A program made the translations under genes and the position numbers. Positions 1-10,707 of a stretch of 47,940 bases of DNA are shown in pieces. This stretch comes from a virus. Each line of letters opens with the position of its first letter. Positions within the stretch are counted from its first letter, which is position 1. The stretch is taken from the IMG/VR virus record IMGVR_UViG_3300027977_000055, positions 1 through 47,940 of that record; one strand, written 5' to 3'. Under the pieces are notes generated by a model. That model made no database searches and had not been told where the DNA came from. It saw only the letters and a program-made list of their open reading frames with translations.

Positions 1-2
1 AA

Positions 3-3000
3 GGTATTTATGCGTGGGATGGTAGTTCATCGTATGTTCAGATTATTAACTATCTTGGAGAATGGATAGGTTCACAAGCCAATATTAAAGGAGCTCAAGG
101 AGCTCAAGGTACTCAAGGACCAACGGGTGCTCAAGGGGCTCAAGGAGGTCAAGGTCCTCAAGGGGCTCAAGGTACACAAGGTGGACAGGGAGCCCAAGGT
201 ACGCAAGGTGGACAGGGTGCCCAAGGGGCTAACACAGGGGCTCAAGGAGTTCAGGGTACACAAGGTGCTCAGGGTGCTCAGGGTGCGAACACAGGAGCTC
301 AAGGTAATACAGGAGCTCAAGGTGCTCAAGGTGCTCAAGGAACTCAAGGTGCTCAAAGTTCAGTCCAAGGTGCCCAAGGAAAAACGGGTGCACAAGGTGC
401 TCAAGGAACTCAAGGTGCTAATAGTACCACTCAAGGAGCTCAAGGTAATACAGGTGCTCAAGGTACTCAAGGAGCTCAAGGAGCTCAAGGTGCTAGCACG
501 GGTGCTCAAGGTAACACAGGTGCTCAAGGAGCACAAGGTAGTCAGGGAACTGCAAGTAATGTAATCGGACCAACAGGTGCACAAGGTTCTCAAGGACCGA
601 TAGGTGCTCAAGGTGCTCAAGGTGCAAACACAGGAGCTCAAGGTGCCCAAGGTGCTCAAGGAGCACAAGGTACTCAGGGTGGTACGGATGATACTCCTGG
701 TGCTCAAGGTGGACAAGGAGCTCAAGGTGGACAAGGGGCTCAAGGAGCACAAGGTGCTAGTACGGGTGCTCAAGGTGGACAAGGAGCTCAAGGACCTAAA
801 GGTGCTCAAGGTGCTCAGGGTGCTAACACAGGTGCACAAGGTGCTCAAGGTGCTCAGGGACCAACAGGTTCTCAAGGAGCACAAGGTGCTAACACAGGTG
901 CACAAGGTGCTCAGGGTGCCCAAGGTACTCAAGGTTCTGTGGGTGCTCAAAGTTCGGTTCAAGGTGACCAAGGAGCTACAGGCAAACAAGGTGCTCAAGG
1001 TGCTCAAGGTGCTCAAGGTGGTGTTACAGGTGCTCAAGGTAGTACGGGTGCACAAGGAGCTCAAGGATTTCAAGGAGCTCAAGGTGCTAATACAGGTGCT
1101 CAAGGAGCCGTCGGAAAACAAGGTGCTCAAGGAGCTCAAGGTGCTCAAGGTGGTGTTACGGGAGCTCAAGGAAAAACAGGTGCTCAAGGTGCTCAAGGAG
1201 CTCAAGGTGCTCAAAGTTCTGTTCAGGGTGCTCAAGGAGCTACGGGTAATACAGGTGCTCAAGGTGCTCAAGGAGCTCAAGGTGCTTCTCAAGGTGCCCA
1301 AGGTAATACAGGAGCTCAAGGAGCTCAAGGTGCTCAAGGTGCTCAAAGTTCTGTACAGGGTGCACAAGGTGCTACAGGTAATACCGGTGCCCAAGGTAAT
1401 ATAGGTGCTCAAGGAGGAACCGCAGGAGCTACGGGAGTTACAGGTGCTCAAGGAGGACAAGGTGCTCAAGGGGCTCAAGGTGGAGTCACAGGTGCTCAAG
1501 GTGCAACAGGTAATACAGGTGCTCAAGGGGCTCAAGGAGCTCAAGGTGGAACCACGGGAGCACAAGGTGCGACGGGTAATACAGGTGCTCAAGGTAGTAC
1601 AGGTGCTCAAGGTGGAACTACGGGAGCTCAAGGAGCGACAGGTGCTCAAGGTGGTCAAGGGGCACAAGGTGCTCAAGGTGCTAATACGGGAGCCCAAGGG
1701 GCTCAAGGAGCTCAAGGTACTCAAGGTAGCACAGGTGCTCAAGGTGGTAATACAGGTGCTCAAGGAGCGACAGGTAATACAGGGGCTCAAGGTACTCAGG
1801 GTCCTCAAGGAGCAATTACAGGTGCTCAAGGTGCTGTTGGTAAACAAGGTGCTCAAGGAGCACAAGGTGCTCAAGGTGGAGTTACGGGTGCTCAAGGAAA
1901 AACAGGTGCTCAGGGTTCACAAGGAAATACTGGTGCTCAAAGTAGTGTCACGGGTGCTCAGGGTTCACAAGGTGGTGGTGGTTCAACAGGTGCTCAAGGT
2001 GCCCAAGGAGCTAATACAGGGGCTCAGGGTGGACAAGGGGCTCAGGGTGGACAAGGAGCTCAAGGTGCTCAAAGTTCGGTCCAAGGTGACCAAGGAGCTA
2101 CGGGTAAACAAGGTGCTCAAGGAGCCCAAGGTGCTCAAGGAGCTAGTACCGGTGCTCAAGGTAATACAGGTGCCCAAGGTGCACAAGGTTCACAAGGAGC
2201 TCAAGGTGCTAGTACCGGTGCACAAGGTAACACAGGTGCCCAAGGGGCTCAGGGTTCACAAGGGGCTCAAGGTGCTAGTACAGGTGCACAAGGAGGTCAA
2301 GGTTCCCAAGGAGGACAAGGTGCTCAAGGAGCTCAAAGTTCTGTACAAGGTGCACAAGGAGGTCAAGGTTCTCAAGGAGGTCAAGGAGCTCAAGGTGCTC
2401 AAAGTAGTGTCACCGGTGCTCAAGGTTCACAAGGTGGTGGAGGTTCAACAGGAGCTCAAGGTGCTCAAGGTTCTACTCAAGGTGCAACAGGTGCTCAAGG
2501 TAATACAGGAGCTCAGGGAGCTAATAGCACAACTCAAGGAGCCCAAGGTGCTCAAAGTTCGGTACAAGGGGCTCAAGGAGCCCAAGGAACTCAAGGTGCT
2601 GCGTCATCCACACAAGGTGCTCAAGGAGCCGCGGGAAATACAGGAGTTGCAGGAAACCAAGGGGCTCAAGGAACTACAGGTGTTCTTGGTGCCACAGGTC
2701 CTCCAACACCAGGTGCTCAAGGTGCTCAAGGTCCAAAAGGGCCGGCAGGTGCACAAGGTTCTCAAGGTGCCACTGGTACAAAAGGACCGAGTGGTAACGG
2801 AGCTCAAGGAGCCGAGGGTTCTCAAGGCCAAAGAGGACCGCAAGGAGGTACAGGTGCTCAAGGTGGTAAAGGACCACAGGGTACTCAAGGTGCTAAAGGT
2901 GCTCAAGGACCACCATCAGATGCCAGATATAAAACAAACATTAAACCTCTTACAGACGTTAGACAAAACATTGTTAGCATGAGAGGTGTTAAATTTGATT

Positions 3001-3257
3001 GGGTTGAGGACATTCCTCAATTGTCAGATTATTTACCAGAACACAAATACCTAATTACAGGTGTAAACCTTGGATTTATTGCTCAAGAAATTGAAGAAAA
3101 ATATCCAGATTTAGTTTGGACAGATAAATATGGTTATAAGAATTTACAATATGAGCTATTGGTTTCGGTTGGCATATCGGCATTAATTGAAAACCAAAAA
3201 AGAGTTGAAGTATTGAATAATTTTCTTAAAGATTTAAGTATAAAAATAGGTGGCTAA
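3..3257 (+). CDS. Collagen-like tail fibre with C-terminal S74-type chaperone domain (5' partial)
   Basis: The frame is open from the window edge with no start codon before base 939, so the 5' end lies outside. About 1,084 residues are visible. Residues 1-29 are non-repetitive and aromatic ([18 protein letters not shown]). Residues 30 to about 970 are collagen-like Gly-X-Y triplets, mostly GAQ, GNT, GAT, almost without proline, broken repeatedly by one or four extra residues ([17 protein letters not shown]). From Asp973 a 112-residue globular end begins ([12 protein letters not shown], later [15 protein letters not shown]), matching the Peptidase S74 intramolecular chaperone that trimerises fibres and cuts itself off at a Ser-Asp bond; here Ser972-Asp973. 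Likely a host-recognition fibre. The next gene is a second fibre overlapping by 8 nt. The family assignment is firm; the receptor is unknown. Confidence 0.9.
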   Translation, partial: GIYAWDGSSSYVQIINYLGEWIGSQANIKGAQGAQGTQGPTGAQGAQGGQGPQGAQGTQGGQGAQGTQGGQGAQGANTGAQGVQGTQGAQGAQGANTGAQGNTGAQGAQGAQGTQGAQSSVQGAQGKTGAQGAQGTQGANSTTQGAQGNTGAQGTQGAQGAQGASTGAQGNTGAQGAQGSQGTASNVIGPTGAQGSQGPIGAQGAQGANTGAQGAQGAQGAQGTQGGTDDTPGAQGGQGAQGGQGAQGAQGASTGAQGGQGAQGPKGAQGAQGANTGAQGAQGAQGPTGSQGAQGANTGAQGAQGAQGTQGSVGAQSSVQGDQGATGKQGAQGAQGAQGGVTGAQGSTGAQGAQGFQGAQGANTGAQGAVGKQGAQGAQGAQGGVTGAQGKTGAQGAQGAQGAQSSVQGAQGATGNTGAQGAQGAQGASQGAQGNTGAQGAQGAQGAQSSVQGAQGATGNTGAQGNIGAQGGTAGATGVTGAQGGQGAQGAQGGVTGAQGATGNTGAQGAQGAQGGTTGAQGATGNTGAQGSTGAQGGTTGAQGATGAQGGQGAQGAQGANTGAQGAQGAQGTQGSTGAQGGNTGAQGATGNTGAQGTQGPQGAITGAQGAVGKQGAQGAQGAQGGVTGAQGKTGAQGSQGNTGAQSSVTGAQGSQGGGGSTGAQGAQGANTGAQGGQGAQGGQGAQGAQSSVQGDQGATGKQGAQGAQGAQGASTGAQGNTGAQGAQGSQGAQGASTGAQGNTGAQGAQGSQGAQGASTGAQGGQGSQGGQGAQGAQSSVQGAQGGQGSQGGQGAQGAQSSVTGAQGSQGGGGSTGAQGAQGSTQGATGAQGNTGAQGANSTTQGAQGAQSSVQGAQGAQGTQGAASSTQGAQGAAGNTGVAGNQGAQGTTGVLGATGPPTPGAQGAQGPKGPAGAQGSQGATGTKGPSGNGAQGAEGSQGQRGPQGGTGAQGGKGPQGTQGAKGAQGPPSDARYKTNIKPLTDVRQNIVSMRGVKFDWVEDIPQLSDYLPEHKYLITGVNLGFIAQEIEEKYPDLVWTDKYGYKNLQYELLVSVGISALIENQKRVEVLNNFLKDLSIKIGG

Positions 3258-6200
3258 GGATATCGTTATATTACCAGGTAGTGCAACTGTTGAGTTGTAT
3301 GATACAAATAATACTAAGGCAACTTGGGTTTACTCCAGTGCTGTACTTGATTGGAAAGTTAGTACTACTGTTTATTTTAAAGTTATTAATACCTCACCTA
3401 AATTTAGGTTATTTTTTAACAATCTTTATGTTTTTAGTACTATTGCAACAACTGCAGGTACTGTAGTTAATAATGCTCTTTGGGCTGGCACAACAAATAC
3501 CGGACCAACAGGTGCTCAGGGTGCTGCGGGTGCTCAGGGAACTCAAGGAGGTCAAGGAAAACAAGGTGATTTTGGGTCTACAGGTCCACAAGGTTCGGTT
3601 GGTTCACAAGGTGCAACAGGTAATGTTGGTTCTCAAGGAGGACAAGGTGCCCAAGGTGGAAAAGGACCTCAAGGTTCACAAGGTACTCAGGGAGGGCAGG
3701 GTTCTCAAGGGACTCAAGGTTCACAAGGTGCTGTTGGTGGTGTAGGTTCACAAGGTGCTCAGGGAGGACAGGGTTCTCAAGGAGGACAAGGAGCTCAAGG
3801 TACTCAGGGAGGACAGGGTTCTCAAGGAGGACAAGGAGCTCAGGGTGTTCAAGGTTCTCAGGGTAATACAGGTTCACAAGGTTCTCAAGGAGGACAAGGT
3901 TCTCAAGGAGGACAAGGTTCTCAGGGTAATACAGGTGCTCAAGGTGCGGTAGGCGCTGATGGTGTTCAAGGTTCACAGGGTGCTGTTGGACCTGTAGGTT
4001 CTCAAGGTACTCAAGGAGGTCAAGGTTTTCAAGGAGGACAAGGAAGTCAAGGTAATGTAGGTCCTCAAGGTGCTAAAGGTGCTCAGGGTGTTCAAGGTCC
4101 TATTGGTGCTCAAGGTAATACAGGTTCACAAGGTTCTCAAGGAGGACAAGGTTCACAAGGTGCCGTTGGTTCACAAGGAGCGACAGGTAATCAAGGTGCT
4201 CAAGGGGGACAAGGTTCTCAAGGTGCCGTTGGTTCACAAGGAGCAACAGGTAATCAAGGTGCTCAAGGGGGGCAAGGTTCGCAAGGTGCCGTTGGTTCGC
4301 AAGGTGCCGTTGGTGCTCAAGGTTCTCAGGGAGGAAAAGGTGCTCAAGGTTCGCAAGGAGTACAAGGTTCCCAAGGAGCGGTTGGAGCTCAAGGAGGACA
4401 GGGTACTCAAGGAGGACAAGGTTCACAAGGTAGTCCCGGTTCAGTTGGGGCTCAAGGAGGTCAAGGTGCTCAAGGTTCACAAGGAGGTCAAGGTTCCCAA
4501 GGAGCAGTTGGGGCTCAAGGAGGACAGGGAGCTCAAGGAGGACAGGGTACTCAAGGTAATACAGGTTCACAAGGAGCTCAAGGTGGTCAAGGTGTTCAGG
4601 GAACTCAGGGAGGACAAGGTGCTCAAGGAGCAACAGGTTCTCAAGGAGGACAAGGTGCACAAGGAACTCAAGGTACTCAAGGTAATACAGGTTCACAAGG
4701 AGCTCAAGGGGGTCAAGGAGTTCAAGGTTCACAAGGAGGACAGGGTGCTCAGGGTGCTCAAGGGGCTCAAGGAGGTCAAGGAGTACAGGGAGCTCAAGGT
4801 TCCCAAGGTAACACAGGTTCACAAGGTTCACAAGGAGGACAAGGTGCTCAGGGTACCCAAGGAGGACAAGGTGCTCAAGGAGCTACAGGTTCACAAGGAG
4901 GGCAAGGCGCTCAGGGTACTCAAGGAGGACAAGGTGCTCAGGGAGGACAAGGTGCTCAGGGAGGACAAGGTACTCAAGGAGGACAAGGTTCGCAAGGAGC
5001 GGTTGGTTCACAAGGCTCACAAGGAGGACAAGGTTCTCAAGGAGCTGTCGGTTCGCAAGGAGCTACTGGTAATCAAGGGGCTCAAGGAGGACAAGGTTTC
5101 CAAGGTGCTCAGGGTGGTCAGGGTGCTCAAGGTTCGTTAGGTGCTGTTGGTAGCCAGGGTGCTCAAGGTTCACAAGGTACTCAAGGAGGACAAGGTGCTC
5201 AGGGTTCTCAAGGAGGTCAAGGAGCTCAAGGAGGACAAGGTTCACAAGGTGGTGCGGGGGCACAAGGTTCACAAGGAGGACAAGGTTCTCAGGGTGGTGG
5301 TGGTTCCACAGGTGCTCAAGGTTCACAAGGTTCACAAGGAGGACAAGGTTCGCAAGGTGGTACTGGTGGTGGAGGTGCCACAGGTTCACAAGGTTCTCAA
5401 GGTGGTAAAGGAGCTCAAGGTTCTCAAGGAGGTCAAGGAGCTCAAGGTTCTCAAGGGTCTACAGGAGGTCAGGGTTCACAAGGAGGACAAGGTTCACAAG
5501 GAGGTAAAGGTGCCACAGGTCCGACAGGAGGACAAGGTTCTCAGGGAGGACAAGGTTCTCAAGGAGGTAAAGGTGCCACAGGTCCGACAGGAGGTCAAGG
5601 TGCACAAGGTGGTACTGGTGGTGGAGGTGCCACAGGTTCACAAGGTTCTCAAGGAGGACAAGGTTCACAAGGTGGCGGTGGAGGTAAAGGTGCCACAGGT
5701 TCGCAAGGTTCTCAGGGAGGACAAGGTTCTCAGGGTGGTGGTGGTTCCACAGGTGCTCAAGGTTCACAAGGTTCACAAGGAGGACAAGGTTCGCAAGGTG
5801 GTACTGGTGGTGGAGGTGCCACAGGTTCACAAGGAGGACAAGGTGCTCAGGGTACACAAGGGGGACAAGGTTCTCAGGGTGGAGGTGGCTCAACAGGTGC
5901 TGCGGGTGGCCAAGGTTCACAAGGACCACAAGGTGCTCAAGGACCACAAGGAGGACAAGGAGCTCAAGGTGCTGTTGGTTCGCAAGGTGCTCAAGGTTTC
6001 CCTTCTGAAGGAGCTGGTGCTCAAGGAGCTCAAGGTGCTCCAAATCCGACTACAGGTTCACAAGGTGCTCAAGGTTCTCAAGGACCTGGTGCTGGAGGCG
6101 CTCAAGGTGCTACAGGGGCTCAAGGAAAGGCGGGCAGTGGTTTTGGCGCTCAAGGTGCTACAGGGGCTACAGGTTCTGCAGGACCACAAGGTGCTCAAGG

Positions 6201-6546
6201 TGCTACAGGACCTAAAGGACCATCTGATATTAGATTAAAGACAAATATCGAACCTATTGAATCTGCACTTGAAAGTTTAATTAAAATTCGTGGTGTTGAA
6301 TTCTATTATAATTGGGATGATAAAGAAAAACTTGGACACAAAAACATTGGTTTCATTGCTCAAGAAGTTTTACCATATTTCCCTGAACTTGTATTCGGTA
6401 GTGAAGAGACCAACTACACCATGAAGTACAAAGAGATGATTGCCGTGTGTATTGAGGCTTTGAAAGAGCAAGAAGTCATTATCAATTCAATTGAAGACAG
6501 AGCTCAAAAACTTGTAGTAAAGGCGAAAGAAAAAAGATTACTTTAA
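3250..6546 (+). CDS. Collagen-like tail fibre 2 with C-terminal S74-type chaperone domain
   Basis: A 1,098-residue protein. Residues 1-84 form a beta-rich non-repetitive head ([15 protein letters not shown]) that probably attaches the fibre to its base or to fibre 1. Residues 85 to about 990 are Gly-X-Y triplets dominated by GSQ, GGQ and GAQ, apparently in uninterrupted register through most of the length, unlike the preceding fibre. From Asp993 ([13 protein letters not shown], then [15 protein letters not shown]) is an S74-type chaperone domain of about 106 residues with the Ser-Asp cleavage site. The start is a GTG overlapping the stop of fibre 1, which implies coupled translation; a later start is possible but would remove part of the head. 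It ends 4 nt inside a convergent gene. Confidence 0.9.
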   Translation: MAKDIVILPGSATVELYDTNNTKATWVYSSAVLDWKVSTTVYFKVINTSPKFRLFFNNLYVFSTIATTAGTVVNNALWAGTTNTGPTGAQGAAGAQGTQGGQGKQGDFGSTGPQGSVGSQGATGNVGSQGGQGAQGGKGPQGSQGTQGGQGSQGTQGSQGAVGGVGSQGAQGGQGSQGGQGAQGTQGGQGSQGGQGAQGVQGSQGNTGSQGSQGGQGSQGGQGSQGNTGAQGAVGADGVQGSQGAVGPVGSQGTQGGQGFQGGQGSQGNVGPQGAKGAQGVQGPIGAQGNTGSQGSQGGQGSQGAVGSQGATGNQGAQGGQGSQGAVGSQGATGNQGAQGGQGSQGAVGSQGAVGAQGSQGGKGAQGSQGVQGSQGAVGAQGGQGTQGGQGSQGSPGSVGAQGGQGAQGSQGGQGSQGAVGAQGGQGAQGGQGTQGNTGSQGAQGGQGVQGTQGGQGAQGATGSQGGQGAQGTQGTQGNTGSQGAQGGQGVQGSQGGQGAQGAQGAQGGQGVQGAQGSQGNTGSQGSQGGQGAQGTQGGQGAQGATGSQGGQGAQGTQGGQGAQGGQGAQGGQGTQGGQGSQGAVGSQGSQGGQGSQGAVGSQGATGNQGAQGGQGFQGAQGGQGAQGSLGAVGSQGAQGSQGTQGGQGAQGSQGGQGAQGGQGSQGGAGAQGSQGGQGSQGGGGSTGAQGSQGSQGGQGSQGGTGGGGATGSQGSQGGKGAQGSQGGQGAQGSQGSTGGQGSQGGQGSQGGKGATGPTGGQGSQGGQGSQGGKGATGPTGGQGAQGGTGGGGATGSQGSQGGQGSQGGGGGKGATGSQGSQGGQGSQGGGGSTGAQGSQGSQGGQGSQGGTGGGGATGSQGGQGAQGTQGGQGSQGGGGSTGAAGGQGSQGPQGAQGPQGGQGAQGAVGSQGAQGFPSEGAGAQGAQGAPNPTTGSQGAQGSQGPGAGGAQGATGAQGKAGSGFGAQGATGATGSAGPQGAQGATGPKGPSDIRLKTNIEPIESALESLIKIRGVEFYYNWDDKEKLGHKNIGFIAQEVLPYFPELVFGSEETNYTMKYKEMIAVCIEALKEQEVIINSIEDRAQKLVVKAKEKRLL

Positions 6547-7532
6547 GAAATGTAATCGTTGTAAAGAGAATTGATATTTTGTTTGGTTTCAGTCCAATCT
6601 GCATATTCAGGTACTCTAACTCTTAAACACTCATGTGTATCATCAATTATATTAATAATATTACCCCAATACTCCAAGGTTCTATCTTTATATCTAAGAT
6701 TATCTTCAAGATAATCTTTTACAATTGACTCTAAATCTATAAAAGGTATTTGAAATTTTTGGGTAAATTTATTTTTATCATAAGGGGAAGGTGTTTGAGT
6801 CCATTCACCATTACCTTCAAATATAGAATCAAGTTCACTCCAAATAGATTCGTAGAGTTCATCTTCATATGCCACATTATAGGCACTCCAGTATAAACTC
6901 ACCAACTCACTTTCTAAATCATCGGGTAAGATTTCTTTAATAGATTTTTTATCATTGATTATTCTACTTAATGTTTCAGTGTCTAAAGATACATACTCAT
7001 CATGACCTTGAGACGATGCAATTTCTTTTAGTAAATCTGTTGATGGTAAGATTTCTTCATCTTTCAATTCCTCTAATAATCTTTCAATTAAAGTTTGTTT
7101 GTTTTGGTCGTTTAAATCATCAATTACGTTGTCATAGACATCTATTCCTGAATCCCAATAATCAGAACTATCATATTCACCTGACAATATAGATTCTATT
7201 GTGTTACGACCAATATCTCTATCATCACAATAAAGTTTGGATAAATCCCCTCTATCAGATGTTATAAAATACCATTTACCATCAATGTATGTTACATCGG
7301 ATAATTTATCTTCAATAAGTTTACGGAAAATTTCTGGTTTGTTATTAGAAACCCACAGAATGTAATCGTTTTCATAATCGTTATGATTATAATCATCGGC
7401 AATTATCTCTTCAAATTTACCTTTTTTATTAACATAATTAAAAAATGTGTTGACATCCCCATTAAATGCGGTTTCTAAAAGGTCATAATCACCTTCATTA
7501 AAATCTTGAATTACTAAGTCAATAAACGCCAT
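6543..7532 (-). CDS. Acidic hypothetical protein
   Basis: Not recognised. 329 residues, very acidic, rich in Asp, Glu, Asn and Tyr, no signal peptide or membrane segment. The N-terminus (MAFIDLVIQDFNEGDYD) and long helical stretches such as LIERLLEELKDEE suggest a soluble helical protein. A similar acidic style is seen in the proteins at 8417-9445 and 18240-18770, but I cannot demonstrate homology. It is convergent with the fibre gene and overlaps its end by 4 nt. A TATTTATG sequence lies just upstream of its ATG on the minus strand, resembling the putative late motif seen elsewhere. Confidence 0.75.
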   Translation of the reverse strand: MAFIDLVIQDFNEGDYDLLETAFNGDVNTFFNYVNKKGKFEEIIADDYNHNDYENDYILWVSNNKPEIFRKLIEDKLSDVTYIDGKWYFITSDRGDLSKLYCDDRDIGRNTIESILSGEYDSSDYWDSGIDVYDNVIDDLNDQNKQTLIERLLEELKDEEILPSTDLLKEIASSQGHDEYVSLDTETLSRIINDKKSIKEILPDDLESELVSLYWSAYNVAYEDELYESIWSELDSIFEGNGEWTQTPSPYDKNKFTQKFQIPFIDLESIVKDYLEDNLRYKDRTLEYWGNIINIIDDTHECLRVRVPEYADWTETKQNINSLYNDYIS

Positions 7533-7544
7533 ATTTTCATAAAT

Positions 7545-7572
7545 ATAAAAAAAGGGTAGATTTCTCTACCCT
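7545..7572 (-). terminator. Intrinsic terminator, minus strand
   Basis: Read on the minus strand, GGGTAGA, loop GAAA, TCTACCC is followed by seven T. It lies directly downstream of the small gene at 7598-7744 and upstream of the gene starting at 7532. Confidence 0.85.
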
Positions 7573-7597
7573 TCACTAAAAAACATCTCAGATTAGT

Positions 7598-7744
7598 TTA
7601 TTTCTTTACGTAATACTTTTCTACTGTTCTTTTAATGGCATCTTTGATGTTTTCATTAACAGGTTGAGCCTGGGGTTTAACCACTGGCGCTTGAATCTGA
7701 TTTGTGTTAGTGTTGTTTTTGTTTTTACAGCCGCATCCACCCAT
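7598..7744 (-). CDS. Small protein with N-terminal MGGCGC cluster
   Basis: A 48-residue protein. It starts MGGCGCKNKNNTN, continues with a Gln/Pro/Val-rich linker and ends with a predicted amphipathic helix (ENIKDAIKRTVEKYYVKK). Two closely spaced cysteines after a Met-Gly-Gly start could bind a metal or take a lipid, but nothing proves either. Short proteins with an MGGCGC-like start and a basic C-terminal helix occur in large phages, from memory; no function is known to me. ATG at 7744, TAA at 7598, followed at once by a terminator on the same strand, which supports a real transcription unit. Confidence 0.7.
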   Translation of the reverse strand: MGGCGCKNKNNTNTNQIQAPVVKPQAQPVNENIKDAIKRTVEKYYVKK

Positions 7745-7762
7745 AATTTGTTAGTTTTAAAT

Positions 7763-8350
7763 TTAGTTTATTATTTTGAATTTATGTTTATAACAAGTTT
7801 TTCTTATGGAACCGTTGTAACCATTATTAACTTTTTTCTCTCTTAATGAGTTTGAGATTTTCATTCTAACATTTCTTGGACTACCATTGGTAAATCCATT
7901 CATTATTAAATAGTTTGCGCCATCAACTAATGATTCAAAAATAAATGACTCGTTAGTTTCAATATTTGTTAATGAATATTTATCAAAATTTCCGTTTTTT
8001 TCTAAATTATATTTTGATAATTTAATTTTAACTTCATCATTGTAGGTATTTCGTCTAAACTCATTTACGATAGCTAAATTGTAACCAAAACGACTATCGT
8101 TTGAATTATAATAATTAATATAATAATTTTCTTTATCAATCAATTTAAAAGACTCACAATACTCAATAACTTCAAATTTAAAACTATCTTTACCGTGTTT
8201 AGTATATGACTTTTGAATGTAAGAATTATCATGTAAACCTTTATCCAACATCCAAAAATGTTTGTACTCCCTTTTAGATAAATTCAAACTACTACCAATA
8301 TAAACTTTATTGGTTACTACATTAGTTATTTTATAGATACCACAATTCAC
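7763..8350 (-). CDS. GIY-YIG family endonuclease, putative homing endonuclease
   Basis: 195 residues. The GIY-YIG nuclease domain occupies residues 4 to about 90: GIYKIT at 4-9, KVYIGSS around 15-21, then Arg and His of the conserved helix (KREYKHFW) and a downstream Asn. The remaining half is basic, with a segment (SLVDGANYLIMNGF) resembling the NUMOD-type DNA-binding repeats of SegA-like phage homing enzymes. The only in-frame start is GTG at 8350. It is a free-standing gene between unrelated genes and no intron is apparent, so it is probably a selfish mobile endonuclease. A TATTTATA motif lies upstream on the minus strand. Confidence 0.85.
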   Translation of the reverse strand: MNCGIYKITNVVTNKVYIGSSLNLSKREYKHFWMLDKGLHDNSYIQKSYTKHGKDSFKFEVIEYCESFKLIDKENYYINYYNSNDSRFGYNLAIVNEFRRNTYNDEVKIKLSKYNLEKNGNFDKYSLTNIETNESFIFESLVDGANYLIMNGFTNGSPRNVRMKISNSLREKKVNNGYNGSIRKTCYKHKFKIIN

Positions 8351-8416
8351 GAGTTTATCTAAATTAAAGGTTTATTGACTATAAATATAGACATCTCCGA
8401 ATATTTATCAATTGTA

Positions 8417-9445
8417 ATGAGTTCAGAAGTAAATAATATCAGTGCGGAATTAAGAAGAGACAAGGACCTTTGGAAATTGGGACCTGATTGTCCTAAAGAA
8501 GGGTTAATGGCGCACGCTTTATTTGACCATTTGGTCTATAGTAATGAGATAAATGCGTTGGATGAACAAGGTAAAGAAAGAAAAAGACAACTTGAGTTAA
8601 GAAAAAGTCAAATTGAAGATGAAATGCAAAATGACACCCAAGGGTTAAAGACTAGTTTACAACAACAGTTAGAACAAATTGATGAAGAGTTATCTGAGTT
8701 TAATGATTATTATGATGTGTATGATATCATCCCAAAAAATGAAGAATTCTATAGTAATATGGAAATTTTTGAAACTTCATGGGATAATAGCCAATATGCT
8801 ATAGGTAATGAAAAAGAAGTGAAGTGGTCTGCTGAGGAATACGCAAAAGAAATGATTGAGAGTGAAGGTATAAATTTTTTCTCAAACAATTTTCTTGAAA
8901 ATTATATTGATGATGATAGTGTTCAAAGATATGCTGAGGACATGTATAATGACTTGATTTACCAAGACCCTGAAAGTTGGTTGGACAAGTCACAAAGAGA
9001 AACTTCATATGTTCAAGATAATGAAATAAAGTATTTGAATTATCAGATTGAAAAAGTTAGGGGTGAGATTGTTAATTTACAACAATTAATGGAAAAATCG
9101 CCAAGAGAATTACGTGGGGTATTTGAAAATAAAATATCCCAATTGGAAAATAATGCCATCTATGAGTTTGAGCAAAAGATAGAAGAAATAGAAGAAAGTC
9201 CCGAAGGTGATTTTCCTGATGATTTAATTAATCAAGTGATTGATGGGAGGGTAAGTGATGCTATGGACGATACTTTAAGTTTTATTAGGGAATGGGATTT
9301 AGGACTTTCATACTTTATTTATGAAGATGATTTGATTGAAGGGTGGATTGATAGTGATGGTTATGAGATAATGTCTCTTTATGATGGTAAAGTTGATGAA
9401 CAAAAAGTAGAGGGTGTTTATTATTTTATCATAAGAGTTGAATAA
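8417..9445 (+). CDS. Acidic coiled-coil hypothetical protein
   Basis: Not recognised. 342 residues from ATG 8417; a TTG at 8375 would add 14 residues (TINIDISEYLSIV) but the ATG follows a TATTTATC motif and is preferred. Residues about 55-105 are strongly charged and heptad-like (KERKRQLELRKSQIEDEM), a likely coiled coil, and a second helical segment lies around residue 210 (QIEKVRGEIVNLQQLMEK). No signal peptide or membrane segment. The rest is Asp/Glu/Tyr-rich. It is divergent from the GIY-YIG endonuclease. Confidence 0.75.
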   Translation: MSSEVNNISAELRRDKDLWKLGPDCPKEGLMAHALFDHLVYSNEINALDEQGKERKRQLELRKSQIEDEMQNDTQGLKTSLQQQLEQIDEELSEFNDYYDVYDIIPKNEEFYSNMEIFETSWDNSQYAIGNEKEVKWSAEEYAKEMIESEGINFFSNNFLENYIDDDSVQRYAEDMYNDLIYQDPESWLDKSQRETSYVQDNEIKYLNYQIEKVRGEIVNLQQLMEKSPRELRGVFENKISQLENNAIYEFEQKIEEIEESPEGDFPDDLINQVIDGRVSDAMDDTLSFIREWDLGLSYFIYEDDLIEGWIDSDGYEIMSLYDGKVDEQKVEGVYYFIIRVE

Positions 9446-9472
9446 ATAAAATGGTGTTTTATTCTTATGTAA

Positions 9473-10258
9473 ATGGCGAGGAAGAAAAAATCATTTAAAT
9501 TAAATCCTGATTGGATGCTCTCGCAACCAATAGATTTTGAATATAACAAATATACCTTACTTAATTACATTCAAAAATGTGAGGAAAATTTTGACGAGTT
9601 TAAAATTTATCCTGATTTTGTTGAGTTGGCACTTCACTTAGCAAATGTTCAATCTTTAGTTAAAGAAAAAAGATTACTACAAACAAAAAAGAAATTTGAA
9701 TCTTGTGATGATGAGATTCTTTTGAAAGAACTTCAACCACTTAAGTTACCCGAACTACAAGACAGTGATTTTGGTGAGTTAGAAAAGACATTGGTTTTTT
9801 CTGGTAACAGATTGATGGACACCTTTAATATTGGGAAGTCCATTTGGTCCATAGTATATGAATCAACAACCATCAATCTAAAGAAAAACAAAGACAACAT
9901 GGGGGTTGGTCACGGATACATCTATTATCCCAACAAAAGTAAGAAACAAGTATTTTTGTGGGAGTATTCAATCAGAAAGATGAAAAGAACCAAATCAGAC
10001 GCCAAGATTTATTTTGATATGGTATGGAGTGGTGACCCTCAAGGTCAACGAGTTACCACGTTAGTTAAAGATGCAACATCGTGGAAGGACTTGGTGGATT
10101 TCACCAAGTTACCGATATTTGAGGTAAATACCAATGAGAATTTTCCATTTGAACAGACTTTGGTTCCGATGTTAAAGAGAAAACTATTGGCGTATATCCT
10201 TCAAAGTGTTCCAAAAGAAGATTGGGAATCGTTTGACAGTTTAAAAATTATTTCCTAA
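9473..10258 (+). CDS. Hypothetical protein
   Basis: Not recognised. 261 residues with a basic start (MARKKKSFKLNPDWML). The middle contains GVGHGYIYYPNKSKKQVFLW, which looks like beta-strands, and helical ends. No catalytic motif, signal peptide or membrane segment is visible. It heads a run of small closely spaced genes to 12566; the promoter for the next gene lies within its final codons. Confidence 0.75.
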   Translation: MARKKKSFKLNPDWMLSQPIDFEYNKYTLLNYIQKCEENFDEFKIYPDFVELALHLANVQSLVKEKRLLQTKKKFESCDDEILLKELQPLKLPELQDSDFGELEKTLVFSGNRLMDTFNIGKSIWSIVYESTTINLKKNKDNMGVGHGYIYYPNKSKKQVFLWEYSIRKMKRTKSDAKIYFDMVWSGDPQGQRVTTLVKDATSWKDLVDFTKLPIFEVNTNENFPFEQTLVPMLKRKLLAYILQSVPKEDWESFDSLKIIS

Positions 10259-10263
10259 TTTTG
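10232..10263 (+). promoter_or_regulatory. Sigma-A type promoter, leaderless architecture
   Basis: TTTG at 10232-10235 and TAATTTTG at 10256-10263, separated by 20 bp, fit the Bacteroidetes consensus TTTG/TAnnTTTG. The -7 element ends exactly 4 nt before ATG 10268, so the transcript should have almost no leader. The -33 box is inside the upstream coding region. Confidence 0.7.
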
Positions 10264-10267
10264 TTTC

Positions 10268-10477
10268 ATGGGATTCACAAAACGATTCGTAGACCAAAAG
10301 AAAGTGAAAGTTCATTTGGAAAATTCCGATTTGAAGACTTTGTTCTCTCCGAGGGTTGATGCTTTTATTTTTATGGATACCTTATCATCTGATGTTTTTA
10401 ATCTATTTCAACAGGGTCATGATGAAACCCAAATCTTTTACACACTTAAAAAACAAAACCAAAATTTATTTCTATGA
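10268..10477 (+). CDS. Small hypothetical protein
   Basis: Not recognised. 69 residues, soluble, starts MGFTKRFVDQKKVKVHLENS and ends with a Gln/Asn-rich tail. Its ATG lies 4 nt after a consensus promoter. The last 4 nt overlap the next start (ATGA), indicating coupling. Confidence 0.65.
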   Translation: MGFTKRFVDQKKVKVHLENSDLKTLFSPRVDAFIFMDTLSSDVFNLFQQGHDETQIFYTLKKQNQNLFL

Positions 10478-10707
10478 AATGTATTAAAACAACAAAACAA
10501 TTCGGAAGGTATGCTCTCGGTCATATGCTTCGTGTATCTGACAAAGATGCTGACCAAAGAGTGTCCACAGGTTATTGGACCTTCATTCCAAAATCAGAGT
10601 TCAAGGGGTCTACCGGTGAAAAGGAAGTAATTCACGAAGAAGACACCAAGAAAAAGAAATCAAAAGAAGTAGAGAAGAAATCTTATGGAAGGAAAAAAAC
10701 TAAATAG
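10474..10707 (+). CDS. Small basic phage protein
   Basis: 77 residues. The core RVSDKDADQRVSTGYWTFIP followed by KSEFK resembles a small phage-protein type in which the residue after a conserved RVSD..A..V segment leads into a PKSEWK-like end; I know no function. The C-terminal third is a Lys/Glu-rich tail (KKKKSKEVEKKSYGRKKTK), probably disordered. It overlaps the start of the next gene by 23 nt. Confidence 0.65.
   Translation: MKCIKTTKQFGRYALGHMLRVSDKDADQRVSTGYWTFIPKSEFKGSTGEKEVIHEEDTKKKKSKEVEKKSYGRKKTK

Noticed and set aside
72-6043. Many long reverse-strand and alternate-frame reading frames across the fibre genes (Ser/Leu/Thr-rich or Lys/Val/Leu-rich)
   Set aside because: They are by-products of the 9-base repeat coding Gly-Ala-Gln, which has few stop codons in any frame; their proteins are pure translated repeats without any domain.
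90-6220. Short tandem DNA repeats that could suggest a CRISPR array or satellite
   Set aside because: The unit is a codon-level repeat in one continuous reading frame; there are no spacers of constant length.
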